Origin: Panaeolus papilionaceus
Taxonomy: Eukaryota; Basidiomycota; Agaricomycetes; Agaricales
Direction of reading: 5' to 3'
Length of the DNA stretch: 64,000 bases
Assembly: GCA_015501605.1 (NCBI GenBank)
Contig: JADNRZ010000029.1
Location: 124,001-188,000 of the forward strand
Part shown: in pieces, positions 1 to 11,012 of the stretch
Layout: every line of letters begins with the position of its first letter
Position numbering within the stretch: the stretch's first letter is position 1
Translations under genes and position numbers: made by a program
Notes under the pieces: model-generated
Database searches by the model: none
Seen by the model: only the letters and a program-made list of their open reading frames with translations
What the model was told of the DNA's origin: nothing

Positions 1-337
1 AGCATCATGTTGAACAGATTCTAGCAGATATATTCCGTAATGAAAGATGAATCAATGTTTTTGCTATTATTATTTTACGCGCAGTTTTAAGCAGATATTT
101 TCAGATATTGCCTGATGATGGCTGCATGTTTGGGAAATCGAGAGCAGAATCGAACCGATATGAGCAGATAAAATCTGCAAAAACGCCGTTTTGCGGCTAT
201 TCTCGGTACAACCCAGATTTTGGCAGATTTCTCCTAAATTTGCAGATATTGACAGAACGAAGCAGACGCGCTTCTCACTGGGTTTCATCCCTCAATATTT
301 GAGCGGTTTACTCTGAATCAATGGCATTCACCGCCCT
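1..337. other. No gene; GCAGAT-rich stretch
   Basis: No convincing gene is visible. The hexamer GCAGAT (or GCAGAC) recurs about six or seven times between about 20 and 270, often as GCAGATA, and some copies are inverted (ATCTGC). Dense short repeats like this resemble the subterminal arrays of DNA transposons, so this may be the edge of an element that continues left of the window. That is inference. The two short ORFs here overlap on opposite strands and match nothing I recognise. Confidence 0.35.
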
Positions 338-1612
338 CATCAGCAAAATGTCGCGCGCATCAAAAGGCCATTAGTACCTTGAAATGGCAACTAAGGCTCG
401 ATCGACCTTCTAAGGTTGTTGAAATCATTTTTGACTCCTTGGAAGTCAAATCAATCGTTAGTGTAGCATTAGAGTAGCATTAGAAGGTATCCAAAATGAT
501 TCATAATTTTTCTGATCCTTATCTGAGTATTGTGAGTTGAAGCAAATACTTGGGTTGCATTTTCAAGTGAGATGAATGATTAACTGTGTATTGAAATGCC
601 ATTCAACGCGACACTAATCATTCCCAATCTATGGCAACTCTATTGAAATGACATTGTCAAGACCCTGGCAAAACCCATTCACGAAATCATCAAAACCCGC
701 TCGGTCAAAACCGGGAGTGCATTGTCTCACTCTCTCCTCTACCACCATGATCACTGCCATGGTAGCTCCCTCGCTGCGTTGCCTCTGATATAACCGTGCT
801 CCACTAGGGTCATAACCAGTGAGTATGTATTTATTTTCATTTTATTTTTGACTTGTTGACTGAAAAGCATAGGAAGACCCCTAGGTGACTCTAGCGTGCC
901 ATTTGGTTCGGGTCATAATAACTTAGAACAGCCAGGCCTTGCCACTTCAAACTTGTATGTGTTCAACTCCAGATCTGACTCCTCCTATGTTTGCATGAAT
1001 TCTCACTATATCTTTCAGCATTTAGGTCATTATATATGCTCCTGTTTTCATACTTTGCACTGAAGGCAAGCTACCTTACTGTTCACAAAACTTAGCATTG
1101 TGTTCTAATTGTCTGTTTTCAGATACATATAGGGCTGTTGTGGTGTGCCGACCGCATATATCAACACAGTCAACAAACAACGTGAGCCCCCCTTGGAGCA
1201 TTTTGTCTAGGTTATGGTACATGATGTATTACTAGTACTACCGAGCAGTGGTAGATATCAATAAATGATTTTTAAATGATTTTTGTGATTTGTGCGATTC
1301 TGAGCAGGAGGTGGTTTTATCATTTATGTAAGCATCCACAGAATAAATAAGATATTGAGCTCGTAAGAGTCCTTAAGGATGGAATCTCATTCTAATGACC
1401 TTGCAAGGCCGGATAATAATTAGAACTGAAATAATTCTTCAGACTCGACAAATCCTGAGTGAACCTTGAAAGGCCTTTGGATTTTTTCTAGTCCCACGTA
1501 TTGCCGAATAAGGCTGAGTAGCCTTTCAATGACCTTAGGACAGCCTTAGTGCCTTTCAAGGCATGAAAATGTTCTTAGGTGGCCTTTTCATGCGCGCAAC
1601 ATTTCGCTGATG
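338..1612. mobile_element. Non-autonomous TIR DNA element, about 1.3 kb
   Basis: The ends form a 33-bp terminal inverted repeat (338-370 against 1580-1612) with three mismatches; both begin CATCAGC and contain GCGCGCAT. Subterminal sequence on both sides is rich in short CCTT/AAGG motifs (for example 370-440 and 1370-1580), as expected for transposase-binding arrays. No ORF of note lies inside, so the element would depend on a transposase supplied elsewhere. I could not find a clean target-site duplication, so the exact ends and the superfamily are uncertain. Confidence 0.65.
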
Positions 1613-1794
1613 CTATTCAGAATGGTGTTTAGGATACTGCCTTGGATCGAGCGGTTGAGCTGATTCATGCTTTCTGAAGGGAGATATTGGTTGTTGGTGC
1701 TCTGGAGCTCATTCTTCACATCTCTTTTTTCAGTCCTATGATTCGGCCAGCAAATTACGTCATCTCTCTCTACTTAATTCTGCCACCTTTCGTA

Positions 1795-1801
1795 CTGTAC
1801 C
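1795..1801. repeat. Left target-site duplication of the 6.9-kb element
   Basis: CTGTACC directly precedes the left terminal inverted repeat and is repeated exactly at 8711-8717 just outside the right one. The duplication can be read as 7 bp (symmetrical TTAGAC/GTCTAA ends) or 8 bp (ACTGTACC). Confidence 0.8.
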
Positions 1802-2008
1802 TTAGACCTGTGACCGGCCCCTCACTCGAGGCGAAGCCTCCGTGAGGGACCTGTAAAGCGGGAAATCCCGTGGCAGGACAACTTTTCGTGAGCGATCACT
1901 CATAGTTTTCTTGAGCCAGTTCATGCCCAATAAGGCAGGTTTGAAGGGTGCGCAAGCACACCTGCCATTTTAAGTAGTTATGACGCGTACGCGTCAACGC
2001 GTTAATTA
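1802..2008 (+). repeat. Left long terminal inverted repeat
   Basis: It matches the reverse complement of about 8505-8710 with short mismatches. Close to its tip is a hairpin, CCCTCAC (1818-1824) pairing with GTGAGGG (1842-1848), followed by the 12-bp palindrome CGGGAAATCCCG (1859-1870). Both structures recur in the right repeat, so they are probably binding or processing signals. Confidence 0.85.
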
Positions 2009-2041
2009 GTGTTTTTAAAATACACTTCCACCTTTCCCGTT

Positions 2042-5000
2042 ATGCTGCCTCGTTTCAGACTTAAAGTACCCAAAACACCTGTCAATGGCACTGAAAGGAG
2101 TCAGCAACAGACCTTTGAGTCTACATTTGCCCATACATCAGTGACAGGCTCAGTTGCAGGCTCCATCAACCGGAAGAAATCCACAAGGACATGCACCAAA
2201 CGCGACCCAGGGGAAAATGTTATCCCAAATGTACCTCAGGATCATCTTGGAGTATTTTCTGCCCCCGTATACACCAGTAGTTCAAGTGTACTTGGGGAAT
2301 CAACATCGTACAACATACCACATCCAAGCATAGCCCCTATCTCCAATATTCCCGTGTTCCGTGTGAATGAAAATGGTTTAAACTCGTAGTAAGCTTAGTC
2401 GTTCACTCAAGAAATTTTCTAAATCAATTAATGGTCTTTAAAAGTTACAAATATCCATCATTATCAGTACCGGATTACTCGACTTTATTGCAATCACCAT
2501 TGCACCTCACATCACCTCTCAGCACTGATACGGCTTCATCAACCTTGTTGGACACCGACTTAGGCACAACCCGAGACTCTCGCATGTGGTCGTATAGTGA
2601 CCTTGATCACGACATTGACATGACATCAATAACCGACACCATGGATCTTCCCCCAACTCCTGCAACCCTTGTGGAGCAAAGCCCGGATTCTGACATGGAG
2701 TTGGTGGACAACGAACCAGTTGACTTAGGTGCTTCTAAGGGCCGAAAGCATGCACCAGCGTTGGACAAGGTATCACGTATGCTAAGCGCCCTAAAATCGC
2801 TATCTGCCGCCAATATCACGCCCCTCGACTTGATGATTGCTATCCACACCTCGGAGAATACAAGCCTGGCGAAATTTCGAAAGGGATTCTACAGCAAACA
2901 GGGACCAGAAAAGTTCAACAAGTTGCTCACCTTCATTTGGAACGAAGAGGAGGGGAAAGGAAAGGAGGTTATGTCAGAGTGGTTGTCGCATTACGGGGTT
3001 GAGTATGTTTGCGAGAAGGTTTCGAGAGAGGTCGAAGCAGCAAAGAAGCCGTTACAGATGTCGACAAAAGAGGTCAACACCGACTACATCGAGAATGGGC
3101 ATAGGTAAAACGCCGTGCAAAGCCGCGCACGGCCGTGCGCGACCGTGCATTACCGTGCAAGGTCATAGTAAAGCCGTGCAGAGCCGTGTGGGGCCGTGAG
3201 CGAGCCGTGCACAACCGTGCATGAACCGTGTATGTACCATGCACAACCGTGCGCGAAATTTAGTGTAGTTCCTAGGAACGAGAAATACCGCAATGCCGTG
3301 TAAGTCGACAATCACTTCGATTGTTGATGTGGATGTGAAACTACATACTCAATGACTGATGTGAGGTCACTGTCACTGTGGCCGCTCTGAGGGTGTATGT
3401 GGGTGTTTCCTTAGTTGATGAGGCCTTCTTAATGATAGAATAAATCTCAAACTGAAGCAAATGAAGCTTCCTAAGACTGAGACGAATTACACAGGTTCAA
3501 CAGTTCAAAATCATAAAGTAACCTGGTCCATTTCGCAAAGCCGAAGTACAAAGCGAAATGAGCTAAACTACTGACTATGGGGGTTCAAAACCAAAATAAG
3601 AAAGCGCCAAGGTACATAAAAAATTGTTCGAAATAAAAGAAATGACCTGATATGATCATAGGCAGAGGGGAGAGACAGGATTTGAACAACAAAAGGGGGA
3701 GAAGTGACGAGTAGAGTGATGAAATAAATGAGTTAAAATGCCTGGCAAGTACCGTGTAGTGTACCGTGAGTGACGTGCCACTGCCGTGCTGAAAACACCG
3801 AAAACCGTGCAAAGACGTGAAGAGCCATGCAAGGACGTGCAAAGCCGTGCAAAGCCGTGACCCTGCCGTGGTCAACCGTGATGAGCCGTGTCCCTACCGT
3901 GTCCCAGACATACAGAGCCGTTGAAAGCTGTGTAAAATAGTCGCTCCAATAGTGTGCCACTTATTGATTCACTACCGTGCTACTGTGTGCTCAAGTGAAG
4001 AGCCGTTCAAACCCCTGCAAGGCCATGAAATTCGCTGTGGGACATGGTAGTGAGTTCACGGCAGCGCACGTCTTTGCACGGCGTTTTCTAGTTGCCCATC
4101 GAGAATTGGTCAGTCAATTCAATAATGGATCCAATCATGCGCGATGTTATGCCGACCTGCGCTCGTGTCCTCTGTGCCGCCACGGAGCCCCTCAAACGCT
4201 ACTCAAACTCAAGTCAGAGTTCAGGATCGGATTTGGTTGACACGCGAGACCGTGCACTGGTACGTGAAATTTACATTACAGAAATACCTTTTCTAATCGG
4301 TTGATTTACACGTTAGACACGAAACATAATCGCCTCTCAGCTTGTCTTTCTGCGCTCACGCGATTCGTCCTTCATTCAAATGGGACTCGGTGTTCTTTCC
4401 TGGAGTGCAGGAGCATCAAGAAAGCTCATCGAGATACTACAGCGCTGCGCGCTTTCAAGCTCGTACCCCACAGTCTCAAACATCGTTGAATCTCTGGCTA
4501 CTAGCAGCGTTGACGAGGCAAGAGTCGAGGCAGTCGTGCCCCATATGATGTGCTATGACAATATCAACATCGAGACCTCCATCCACGTTGAACAGACATC
4601 TAAAACCCCAAACAAAATGCAATCGGGGAGCTTCGTCATCATCTATCCGCTCTACCTATCAGACCCCACTGTCGACCTCAAGCTCTCGCCGATTTTGGAG
4701 CGCCAGTCGTCAGCACGACATCTTAAAATGGCCGACCTCCGACCCTCTAATGATGCTGCAACATCTTACATCGATAATACGACACGAAACATCGTCAAGA
4801 TATTGCTTCGATACATTACTGGGTTCAAATATCTTCAGCACGATCCTTTGCTTCAGAATAAACCTCGCCGCCGCCTCCCTCGAGATTTACGCACCAGATT
4901 CTATCCGCTTCGAGCAACAACCATCGAGGAAGCAACAGTCGAAGGGAACCTGCTTATTCATGACGACACTTACAAAGACCAGCTCAAGTTCAACACCGAG

Positions 5001-6317
5001 CAGCTCAACAAGGACGTTCCCATTCTCTCAATTAATGACCAGCTTACAAATTCGCGAATTCGCAGTGGCCAAATCTCTCGTAAATTTGATGTGTCGGTGT
5101 TTGAACGTCGCGATCCACTACAGCCCTCACCAGGTCTATTCCATACAGAAATGAATCTCGACTGCGTGGTCCACAATACCCATCGAGGCACTATTCAGGA
5201 GGCTGGTAGTCTCTCACATTTCTATCTTGTCATGGGAAAGACACGACTTGGTTCTGATAAACCCGATTACCACACACTCATCACCGCTCAGATGCAGATT
5301 CTTGATGGTCTCATTCTCAACTCATGGAGAATTGAGTGTGGAGATCTGGACCAGTACGCCGAAACAAAGCCATCACCCGAACAGCTATTGGAAAAGGCAC
5401 GAGATATTTTGAAGAAGTACGGTACACCACCTCCTGCACAGGAAGTCAAGACAAAATCGAAGGCGAAACCGAAGGCACCGAGCACCGAGCCTGTCATTTC
5501 CGTGCCACAACCCAAACCTGACATTACGTTTTCCAACATCATCCTCCTCACTCGCGACCTCCTTTACCTTGATGAGCTTCGATCGGCCATCAAGGATGGA
5601 GACTTCGGTCGAATTGAAGATATATTGCCCATTCTTGCTTGTCTGTTCCGAGGTGCAGGCTCAAACAATTATTCGATGGAGCTCCTTCATCTTATTCACA
5701 ACCTCAAGGTTGTATGGACACCTGAGTTTGCGTAAATTTTGATTTGCTATTCATTCACGCAGCTGCTGACTATTATTTTTATATTAATATCTAGGAATGT
5801 CGTTCGAGATAACATGATCATCAACCCTACAGGACGTGAAGGTCACTTCATGCCTGTTGATCTCAACATCGAACATCACATCGGATACTGCAAGGAGATG
5901 TTTGCTGGGAAGGGCCTGCATGCCCCAAACTGGACTCGCTTAGGACACATATCTGCGGCGATCAAGCACCTTCAGAATCTCAAGAGAGGTGCATACGAGT
6001 CCATCCACACAAGCTACCAGGGCTCGACACACACTCGTGCAAAGACAGACGATCTGGTCTGGAAGGTTGCTGACACTTCAAACGAGCTGAACCTTCAGAA
6101 GAAAGTAGATAATCGAGGGAAGAATATGAAGATGACGCCAAATTTGCAACTGGTCGGATACGAAAAATTCGAAGCTGGCTCCTTGGCAGCGTTCAACGAG
6201 AAAATTACAGGTATAAAATGTGGGTTTACAACTGTTGTTGAGACAGACGAAATGGAAGTGGTGCGACTGCCATTGACATTAGTGGAAGAGGATGGTACAA
6301 GTACGAGTATATATTAG
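2042..6317 (+). pseudogene. DUF6589 transposon protein, interrupted by a 1-kb insertion
   Basis: Coding parts are 2042-2388, 2445-3096, 4107-4259, 4317-5731 and 5795-6317. Leaving out the insertion and one copy of its target duplication gives 3090 nt, or 1029 residues, with consistent splice phases. The family is recognised from conserved blocks: YDNIN near residue 464, DQLT followed by RIR near 625, GLFH near 657 and NIEH near 880. D465, D625 and E882 have the look of an RNase-H-fold DDE triad; this is my inference. The start at 2042 follows the left inverted repeat. Apart from the insertion at 3097 no other lesion is visible, so disruption looks recent. Read directly, the frame stops at 3106 just inside the insertion. 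A role as the element's transposase is likely but unproven. Confidence 0.8.
3097..4096. mobile_element. 1000-bp non-autonomous TIR element inside the DUF6589 gene
   Basis: It is flanked by a perfect 10-bp direct repeat, CATCGAGAAT (3087-3096 and 4097-4106). The ends are inverted repeats sharing the exact 16-mer AAAACGCCGTGCAAAG and starting GG. Near both ends, arrays of a unit like gCCGTGCa repeat every 10-13 bp, about a dozen copies at 3110-3260 and more at 3780-3930. A 9-11-bp duplication is typical of Mutator-like elements, so a MULE-type MITE is the best guess. No transposase ORF is present. The duplication falls inside a conserved block of the host gene, and the family's reading frame resumes exactly across it. 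Confidence 0.85.
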
Positions 6318-6336
6318 CTACTACAGGTTCATTATA

Positions 6337-8441
6337 CTATTTTTTACTTTGAGGCCCCTTCTTTGCTACTGGCCCAGGGAATGTTTGATCAAATGAAACT
6401 AACACCGACAGAATTCTCTCGCCCCACTCTCTCGCCCACTCGTCATCTTCATCTACAAGCTGTGCTAAGCCTGAAACGGTCGTGATAGAGCCAGCTGGGA
6501 GTTTCACAAGCGACTCCCTCTTGCTGTCTGATAAGATGTAGGGTGGAATGAGGACAGCAGAAAGGGGGTGTAATTCGATGCTTTTATTGATGCACTGGAT
6601 AATCTCATGCTCAAGAGCGATTCGGTGAGGGACAGATCGGTATTTAACTTTGGTTGGCTTTTCTGCGAAGTCTTGCTGAGTCTGTATGTTGATGTCAAGA
6701 CCATGGTGCTTCTCTGAGGTCAGTAGATGTCCAGGAATGTAGTTCTGCAAATTGAAGCGGCAACTGGAATCTGTTCGATGAGGGCAACGATCACAACAGT
6801 AATCGTTTCGTGTTTCGAGGGCATTATCAGCTGTGTCATCAAGATATTCAGCAAAGAACCTTCGTAAGCATGTTTTGGAGTTGATGAGTTTGATTCCTGA
6901 CAATGGGACACGATCTCGTTGATTGGGTTTCGACTTGAGTTCCTTTCGTGGCCTGTCTGGATTTGATTTATCACCATAGGTGAATTCTGACTCTTCGATT
7001 GAGAGCGCCCAGCTGTCGTAAAACACCACAAACAGTGCTTGATCATCTGATGTTCGAATGGCGCGACCTGCACGTTGCAGTGCATCGATGATCGTTGTTG
7101 GGATACCAACTGAACAAACAATCTTAACGTTGGGAAAGTCAACGCCCTATAGTATATAAGTTCAAATCAGTCAATGTTATACCAAATGAAGCTCATATGA
7201 ATTTTAATTATTATTACCACTGACTGCCCCGAGGTTGAGACGAGAATTCGACAGTTTCCATCTGGGGATGTGAATGCGTCGTGAGCCGCCTGGAGGTATT
7301 CTTCTGACATGGTGCTGTGATAGTGTCGAACAACTCCGACCTTTTGGATAGGTGTGGGGAGACAGGTATTAAGATAAACAGCAATATTTTGCGCCAGACT
7401 CTTATCATCCACAAATATAATAACGTGAGGTTGGGATTCGAGCGAGAATGGTTTGGCAAGAAAACACTGATAGTTTGGAAGGTGGTCGATTCCCTTTACA
7501 ACTTGGTGAGTCGCATAAATCGTATTTGGGCGGTTAGATGTCATTTTGATAGAGACGTGATCGGAGTTGAGGATCTTCGTCTTCACAACCTTGCAAACGT
7601 AGTCCGGGAGAGTGGCCGAAAATGCAAGCCAGCGTACATTGGAGGGTAGAATAATTTTAAGCTGATCAAGCGAACCCCAGGCTGGACGAAATGCCTTCTG
7701 ACCGTGCTGTGGCTGACCAGCAGTTACAATAAAATGTGCCTCATCGACACAGATGCGAGAGATCCTGCGCTGGAAGTGCTTCTTCTCACGGAGCCCTTCT
7801 GCGAGATTTGAGAAATGACCCTCTGGTGATCTGAATAGCTGCTCGACAGTTGAAATAATGATCTGCGCTGTCTTCCCAAGATTGTTCTTCTTGGTGTTTC
7901 CAAATACATGAGCCTGAAATCTGATGAATTGCGACAGAAATTATTTAAACTCGCGAACAACGCACGTTCCACCAGAAGTCAGACTGTCCTCCCGTGATGT
8001 TGTGTCGTTGACAACAACTGTTTGTATTCCATAACGCTTTATAAACTCGTTGGCTTGGGTAGACTGTAATCTCTTCAACGGCGACACTGTAATCGTGATC
8101 CGGTGATCATCAGGGTCCTGTAGTAATACAGCAAGTGCAACGGGAAGAGTTTTCCCGCTCCCTGTCCCAGCGGATACCAGGACATCCTTTTTATGAAATA
8201 TTTCTGCAACCATGGTGCGGAGCTGCATTTCGCGTGGCACCTGTGTTTTGGATGTTGCATACCAGCAAACAAGGGAGGCTCTATGGCAAAAAACACGTTC
8301 CTCAGGTGTTAAACTATTGATATAAGTGTGTGGCAATAGCTCTTGAGGCAATTTCTGAGAGGATATCAGGGAAATTTGAATGGGAGTAGCATCCCGGAGC
8401 ATCTTGAGCTTTGCGGAGAGATCCGGGTTGAGGAGACTCAT
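6337..8441 (-). CDS. RecQ-family ATP-dependent DNA helicase (element-encoded)
   Basis: Exons, in minus-strand order, are 8441-7962, 7913-7218 and 7146-6337. Together they are 1986 nt, 661 residues, with all introns in phase 0 (48 and 71 nt). Visible superfamily-2 motifs are a Q at about 73, the Walker A AGTGSGKT at 91-98, DEAH at 217-220 (preceded by ICV), SAT about 45 residues later and the motif VI QRAGR at 416-420. A zinc-binding RecQ C-terminal region follows, with CLRRFF and then CC-x2-C spacing near 470-510. No HRDC domain is seen. The frame is open throughout, so it looks functional. It converges on the DUF6589 gene and starts just inside the right inverted repeat. A role in unwinding or repair during transposition is inferred. 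The exact donor of the first intron is less certain. Confidence 0.85.
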
Positions 8442-8504
8442 CGTGGTTTTGGTTTAAAGTGCATTTATTGAAGATACGTATGCTATACTGTCGACGCGAC
8501 GCGC

Positions 8505-8710
8505 TCTAATTAACCAAGTTAAAAATAGACCGTTCACCAAATAAGGCAAGTGCGCTCGGGCACCCTTCAAACCTGCCTTATTGGGCATGAACTGGCTCAA
8601 GAATACTATGACCAATCTTGAATGAAAAGTTCTCCTGCCACGGGATTTCCCGCTTCGCCAGTCCCTCACGGAGGCTTCGCCTCGGGTGAGGGACTGCGTC
8701 ACGAGTCTAA
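8505..8710 (-). repeat. Right long terminal inverted repeat
   Basis: Reverse complement of the left repeat. The near-tip hairpin is better preserved here, with arms GTCCCTCAC (8661-8669) and GTGAGGGAC (8686-8694), followed inward by the palindrome around 8641-8653. The element ends GTCTAA at 8710, next to the CTGTACC duplication at 8711-8717. Confidence 0.85.
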
Positions 8711-8717
8711 CTGTACC

Positions 8718-9119
8718 TAGCTTCACACTTTCTCGCTCCTGTCATCCAACGACCCGTGATAGACAACAGAAAGGGATTTGGCCCCGGTTCCTGTTAAGGT
8801 ACGTGACCGTTCTCATTTGAACCCCCCTACGTTAATTAGAGTGATTGCTCTGTTCACGTCTATCCTTACTCCCGACCAGGACTGCCATACCATCGCCTCG
8901 TCAAGCCCCCTGCCGCACTAACCCCTTTCACTGCATGGCTTCATTAACTCTGCCTATCAAGAAGCCACCCACAGATGGCGCCGTAATCCACCTTCAGCTA
9001 TCCGTATCCATCCTTTAAGCCACCTCAACCCTGTTTCACACAACGCATCCGCTAACATCACTGCGACCCCTCACGTACAGCCTCATACACGCACCACCCG
9101 CATACGGCTCAAAATTGCT
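8718..9119. other. Intergenic, nothing recognised
   Basis: Sequence between the transposon and the next gene. I see no ORF with family resemblance, no RNA gene and no repeat. Confidence 0.4.
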
Positions 9120-10278
9120 CTAGTGATCTTGGAAATAAAGGCACCGAGGTGAGTATACACCACCTTTGATCCAGTATCCCTGGTCCATACATGTCATTAC
9201 CACCTGCCTCCACATAAGCTCACGCCGTTCAACCTGATAGGGCCAAGGTTGAAGCAAGGGTGGGACTTGTTCCACGTCGCGTCTGATACTCCAGAGACCT
9301 CCGTTAACTCTACCATTCAACGTCTCAACGCCGAAAACCATTCCTATATCACTTTGTGAACCGCCTTCGTCTTCACCGGCGTGCACCACCCGCATATACC
9401 CTGACTCTGCGGTCGCGTGGAGACCGTATCCGGTATTGAAATCGAGATAAGGCTTGAAGCGAAGCAGGTATTTTGGAGCATAAAAAGGAAATTTCGAGGG
9501 TGGTAGGGTTTCGTTGACCTGCGTCGCCCTGCGGACAAGTTGGTTTGAGGGTCAACCGTTTGAGGTTGGGTAAAGTGTGCATATAACAAGGTGAGTACTG
9601 ATTTGATACCCGACATACTCATATTCAATAGTTGGGTTATACCATCGTTCGCGAGACGGGAATGTCTTATCGGTGAAGCTGACCTGAACGGTGGCGGTGA
9701 GTATGTATTGTTTCCATTCCTCCTTGTTTCGTTACCCAAATCCCATCTCATCCGCATCAACATCGGTTGGTTTGATGTTACTTCCCCAGTTCATTCGTCA
9801 AATGGGCATATAACTGAAGGTCAGCCAGAATCACATTTGGTGAGTACAACCACGCTGAACGTATGATAGCCTGTATAAAGGTGCGTTTCCCCCTTGCGGT
9901 CTATTGTCTACCTCGTAACCTTCTGGCTCAGTTGCAAAGTCGGAGAGGAACGCAACTAAAGACTTATGCGGCGAGTAAAACAAATATAATGACAATTGAA
10001 ACACTTGCACTCCAAAACAGTCAACGTTTGGGGCATGACCTGCACGAAGGGAGGCGATACCATGTCAGTGGAGTTATTACCAGTTTGAACATGGCGAACA
10101 GAGGTGCTACTGACAAACGACTGCATCCGAAAATTCATGGTAAGCGAATCGTACGACCTACTTGAGGCGCATTATATGTACCTGATTGAGCGTCATTGAT
10201 AGTAGGGGATGCATGTCCGAGTGGTGCGAGAGAGACAAGTGCCGTGCAGATGATGGCGATGTAAGACGGGTATTTCAT
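9120..10278 (-). CDS. Putative secreted protein, unknown family
   Basis: A five-exon model in minus order (10278-10182, 10039-9852, 9813-9782, 9678-9619, 9528-9120) sums to 786 nt, 261 residues, with matching phases. The first exon encodes a clear signal peptide: a charged start (MKYPS), a hydrophobic core ending APLGHA, then SPTIND. The last exon is an open 136-codon stretch rich in Gly, aromatic and charged residues. I recognise no domain. The third intron would be only 38 nt and is the weakest join. The plus strand carries four GTGAGTA sequences here (about 9150, 9591, 9698, 9840) that look like donors, so a plus-strand transcript cannot be excluded. Confidence 0.5.
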
Positions 10279-11012
10279 GTCGAGTTGACTTGGTGCACGA
10301 TGCGCTGAGTCCTCCAACCTTATTAGTCACCTGTCTTTTATACCTACAAAGTCCGAACCAAGTTAAGGCCCTTATCTCGTGTATGCTTCCTGATGAACTT
10401 CGTCCAATAGACAGAGAAGTGGGGAGTCGGTGAGCCATATGGCTGAAAGCTGAAAATAGTCACTATGCAGTTGTTTTCCAACAGCAATTGGAGTATCCTG
10501 AAATAATCGCACCACTCCAGTCGTCATTACATCAATGCATGAATAAAGATTCTTCGAAAAAATTGATACCTATGGCATTTAAGTGCAATGCTCGTGACAA
10601 ACTAGGTTTATTACTAGGAAAATGACGATCAGCACGGATCCCGCTGGTTTCATCAACTATTCGTGGAAACGGTGAACGCCCTTGTTTATTTGAAGTGCGG
10701 GGCCCAACATGAAAGAGACAAACGCCAAGATATCAGCGTTGGCTCGATGAATATACGACTGGCGCCATATTCTATATTTTACCTCTATTACACGCAATCA
10801 ATCACCTGGAAGTGAAAGGAAAGGCAGTTGGTTGAACAGTTGAGGGAACGACCTGATCAATGATCATTGATGGCCCCAACTCACTCAGTTTGAGATGCGT
10901 GTAATTATGCACGCGAGGCGATGTGCTGCCTCGGTGTTCAGCGTTTACCTTCAGGTCTGTCATCCACATGCTGAACAGTCTTATCTAATCTCACGAACAA
11001 AACTGGTGGAGG
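10279..11012. other. Intergenic, nothing recognised
   Basis: Upstream region of the secreted-protein gene. No gene, RNA or repeat is visible. Confidence 0.4.

Larger units (their letters stand above)
1802..8710. mobile_element. Two-gene DNA transposon (DUF6589 + RecQ-like helicase)
   Basis: A 6.9-kb element bounded by inverted repeats of about 200 bp (about 1802-2008 and about 8505-8710, roughly 85 percent identical by eye) that start TTAGAC and are flanked by the direct repeat CTGTACC. It holds exactly two genes, facing each other with a 19-bp gap: a DUF6589 protein on the plus strand and a RecQ-type helicase on the minus strand. Each gene starts just inside one inverted repeat. Helicase-bearing DNA transposons are known (Helitron, some Academ), but this gene pair with a 7-bp duplication matches none I know. 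Without the later 1-kb insertion in the DUF6589 gene the element would be about 5.9 kb. Transposition function is inferred from the architecture. Confidence 0.85.

Noticed and set aside
3097..4106. The 1-kb interruption as an ordinary intron of the DUF6589 gene
   Set aside because: The outermost GT-AG pair (3105 and 4091) does not restore the frame, whereas exact removal of the insert plus one 10-bp duplication does. The inverted ends and duplication show an insertion.
1802..8710. Helitron, Crypton or Academ as the identity of the helicase element
   Set aside because: Helitrons lack long inverted repeats and target duplications. Cryptons lack inverted repeats and use a tyrosine recombinase. 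Academ elements make 3-4-bp duplications and carry a different transposase. None fits well, though I could not search databases.
9344..9763. A 139-codon minus-strand frame in the secreted-protein locus
   Set aside because: It runs through two introns of the five-exon model in another frame and lacks protein-like character.
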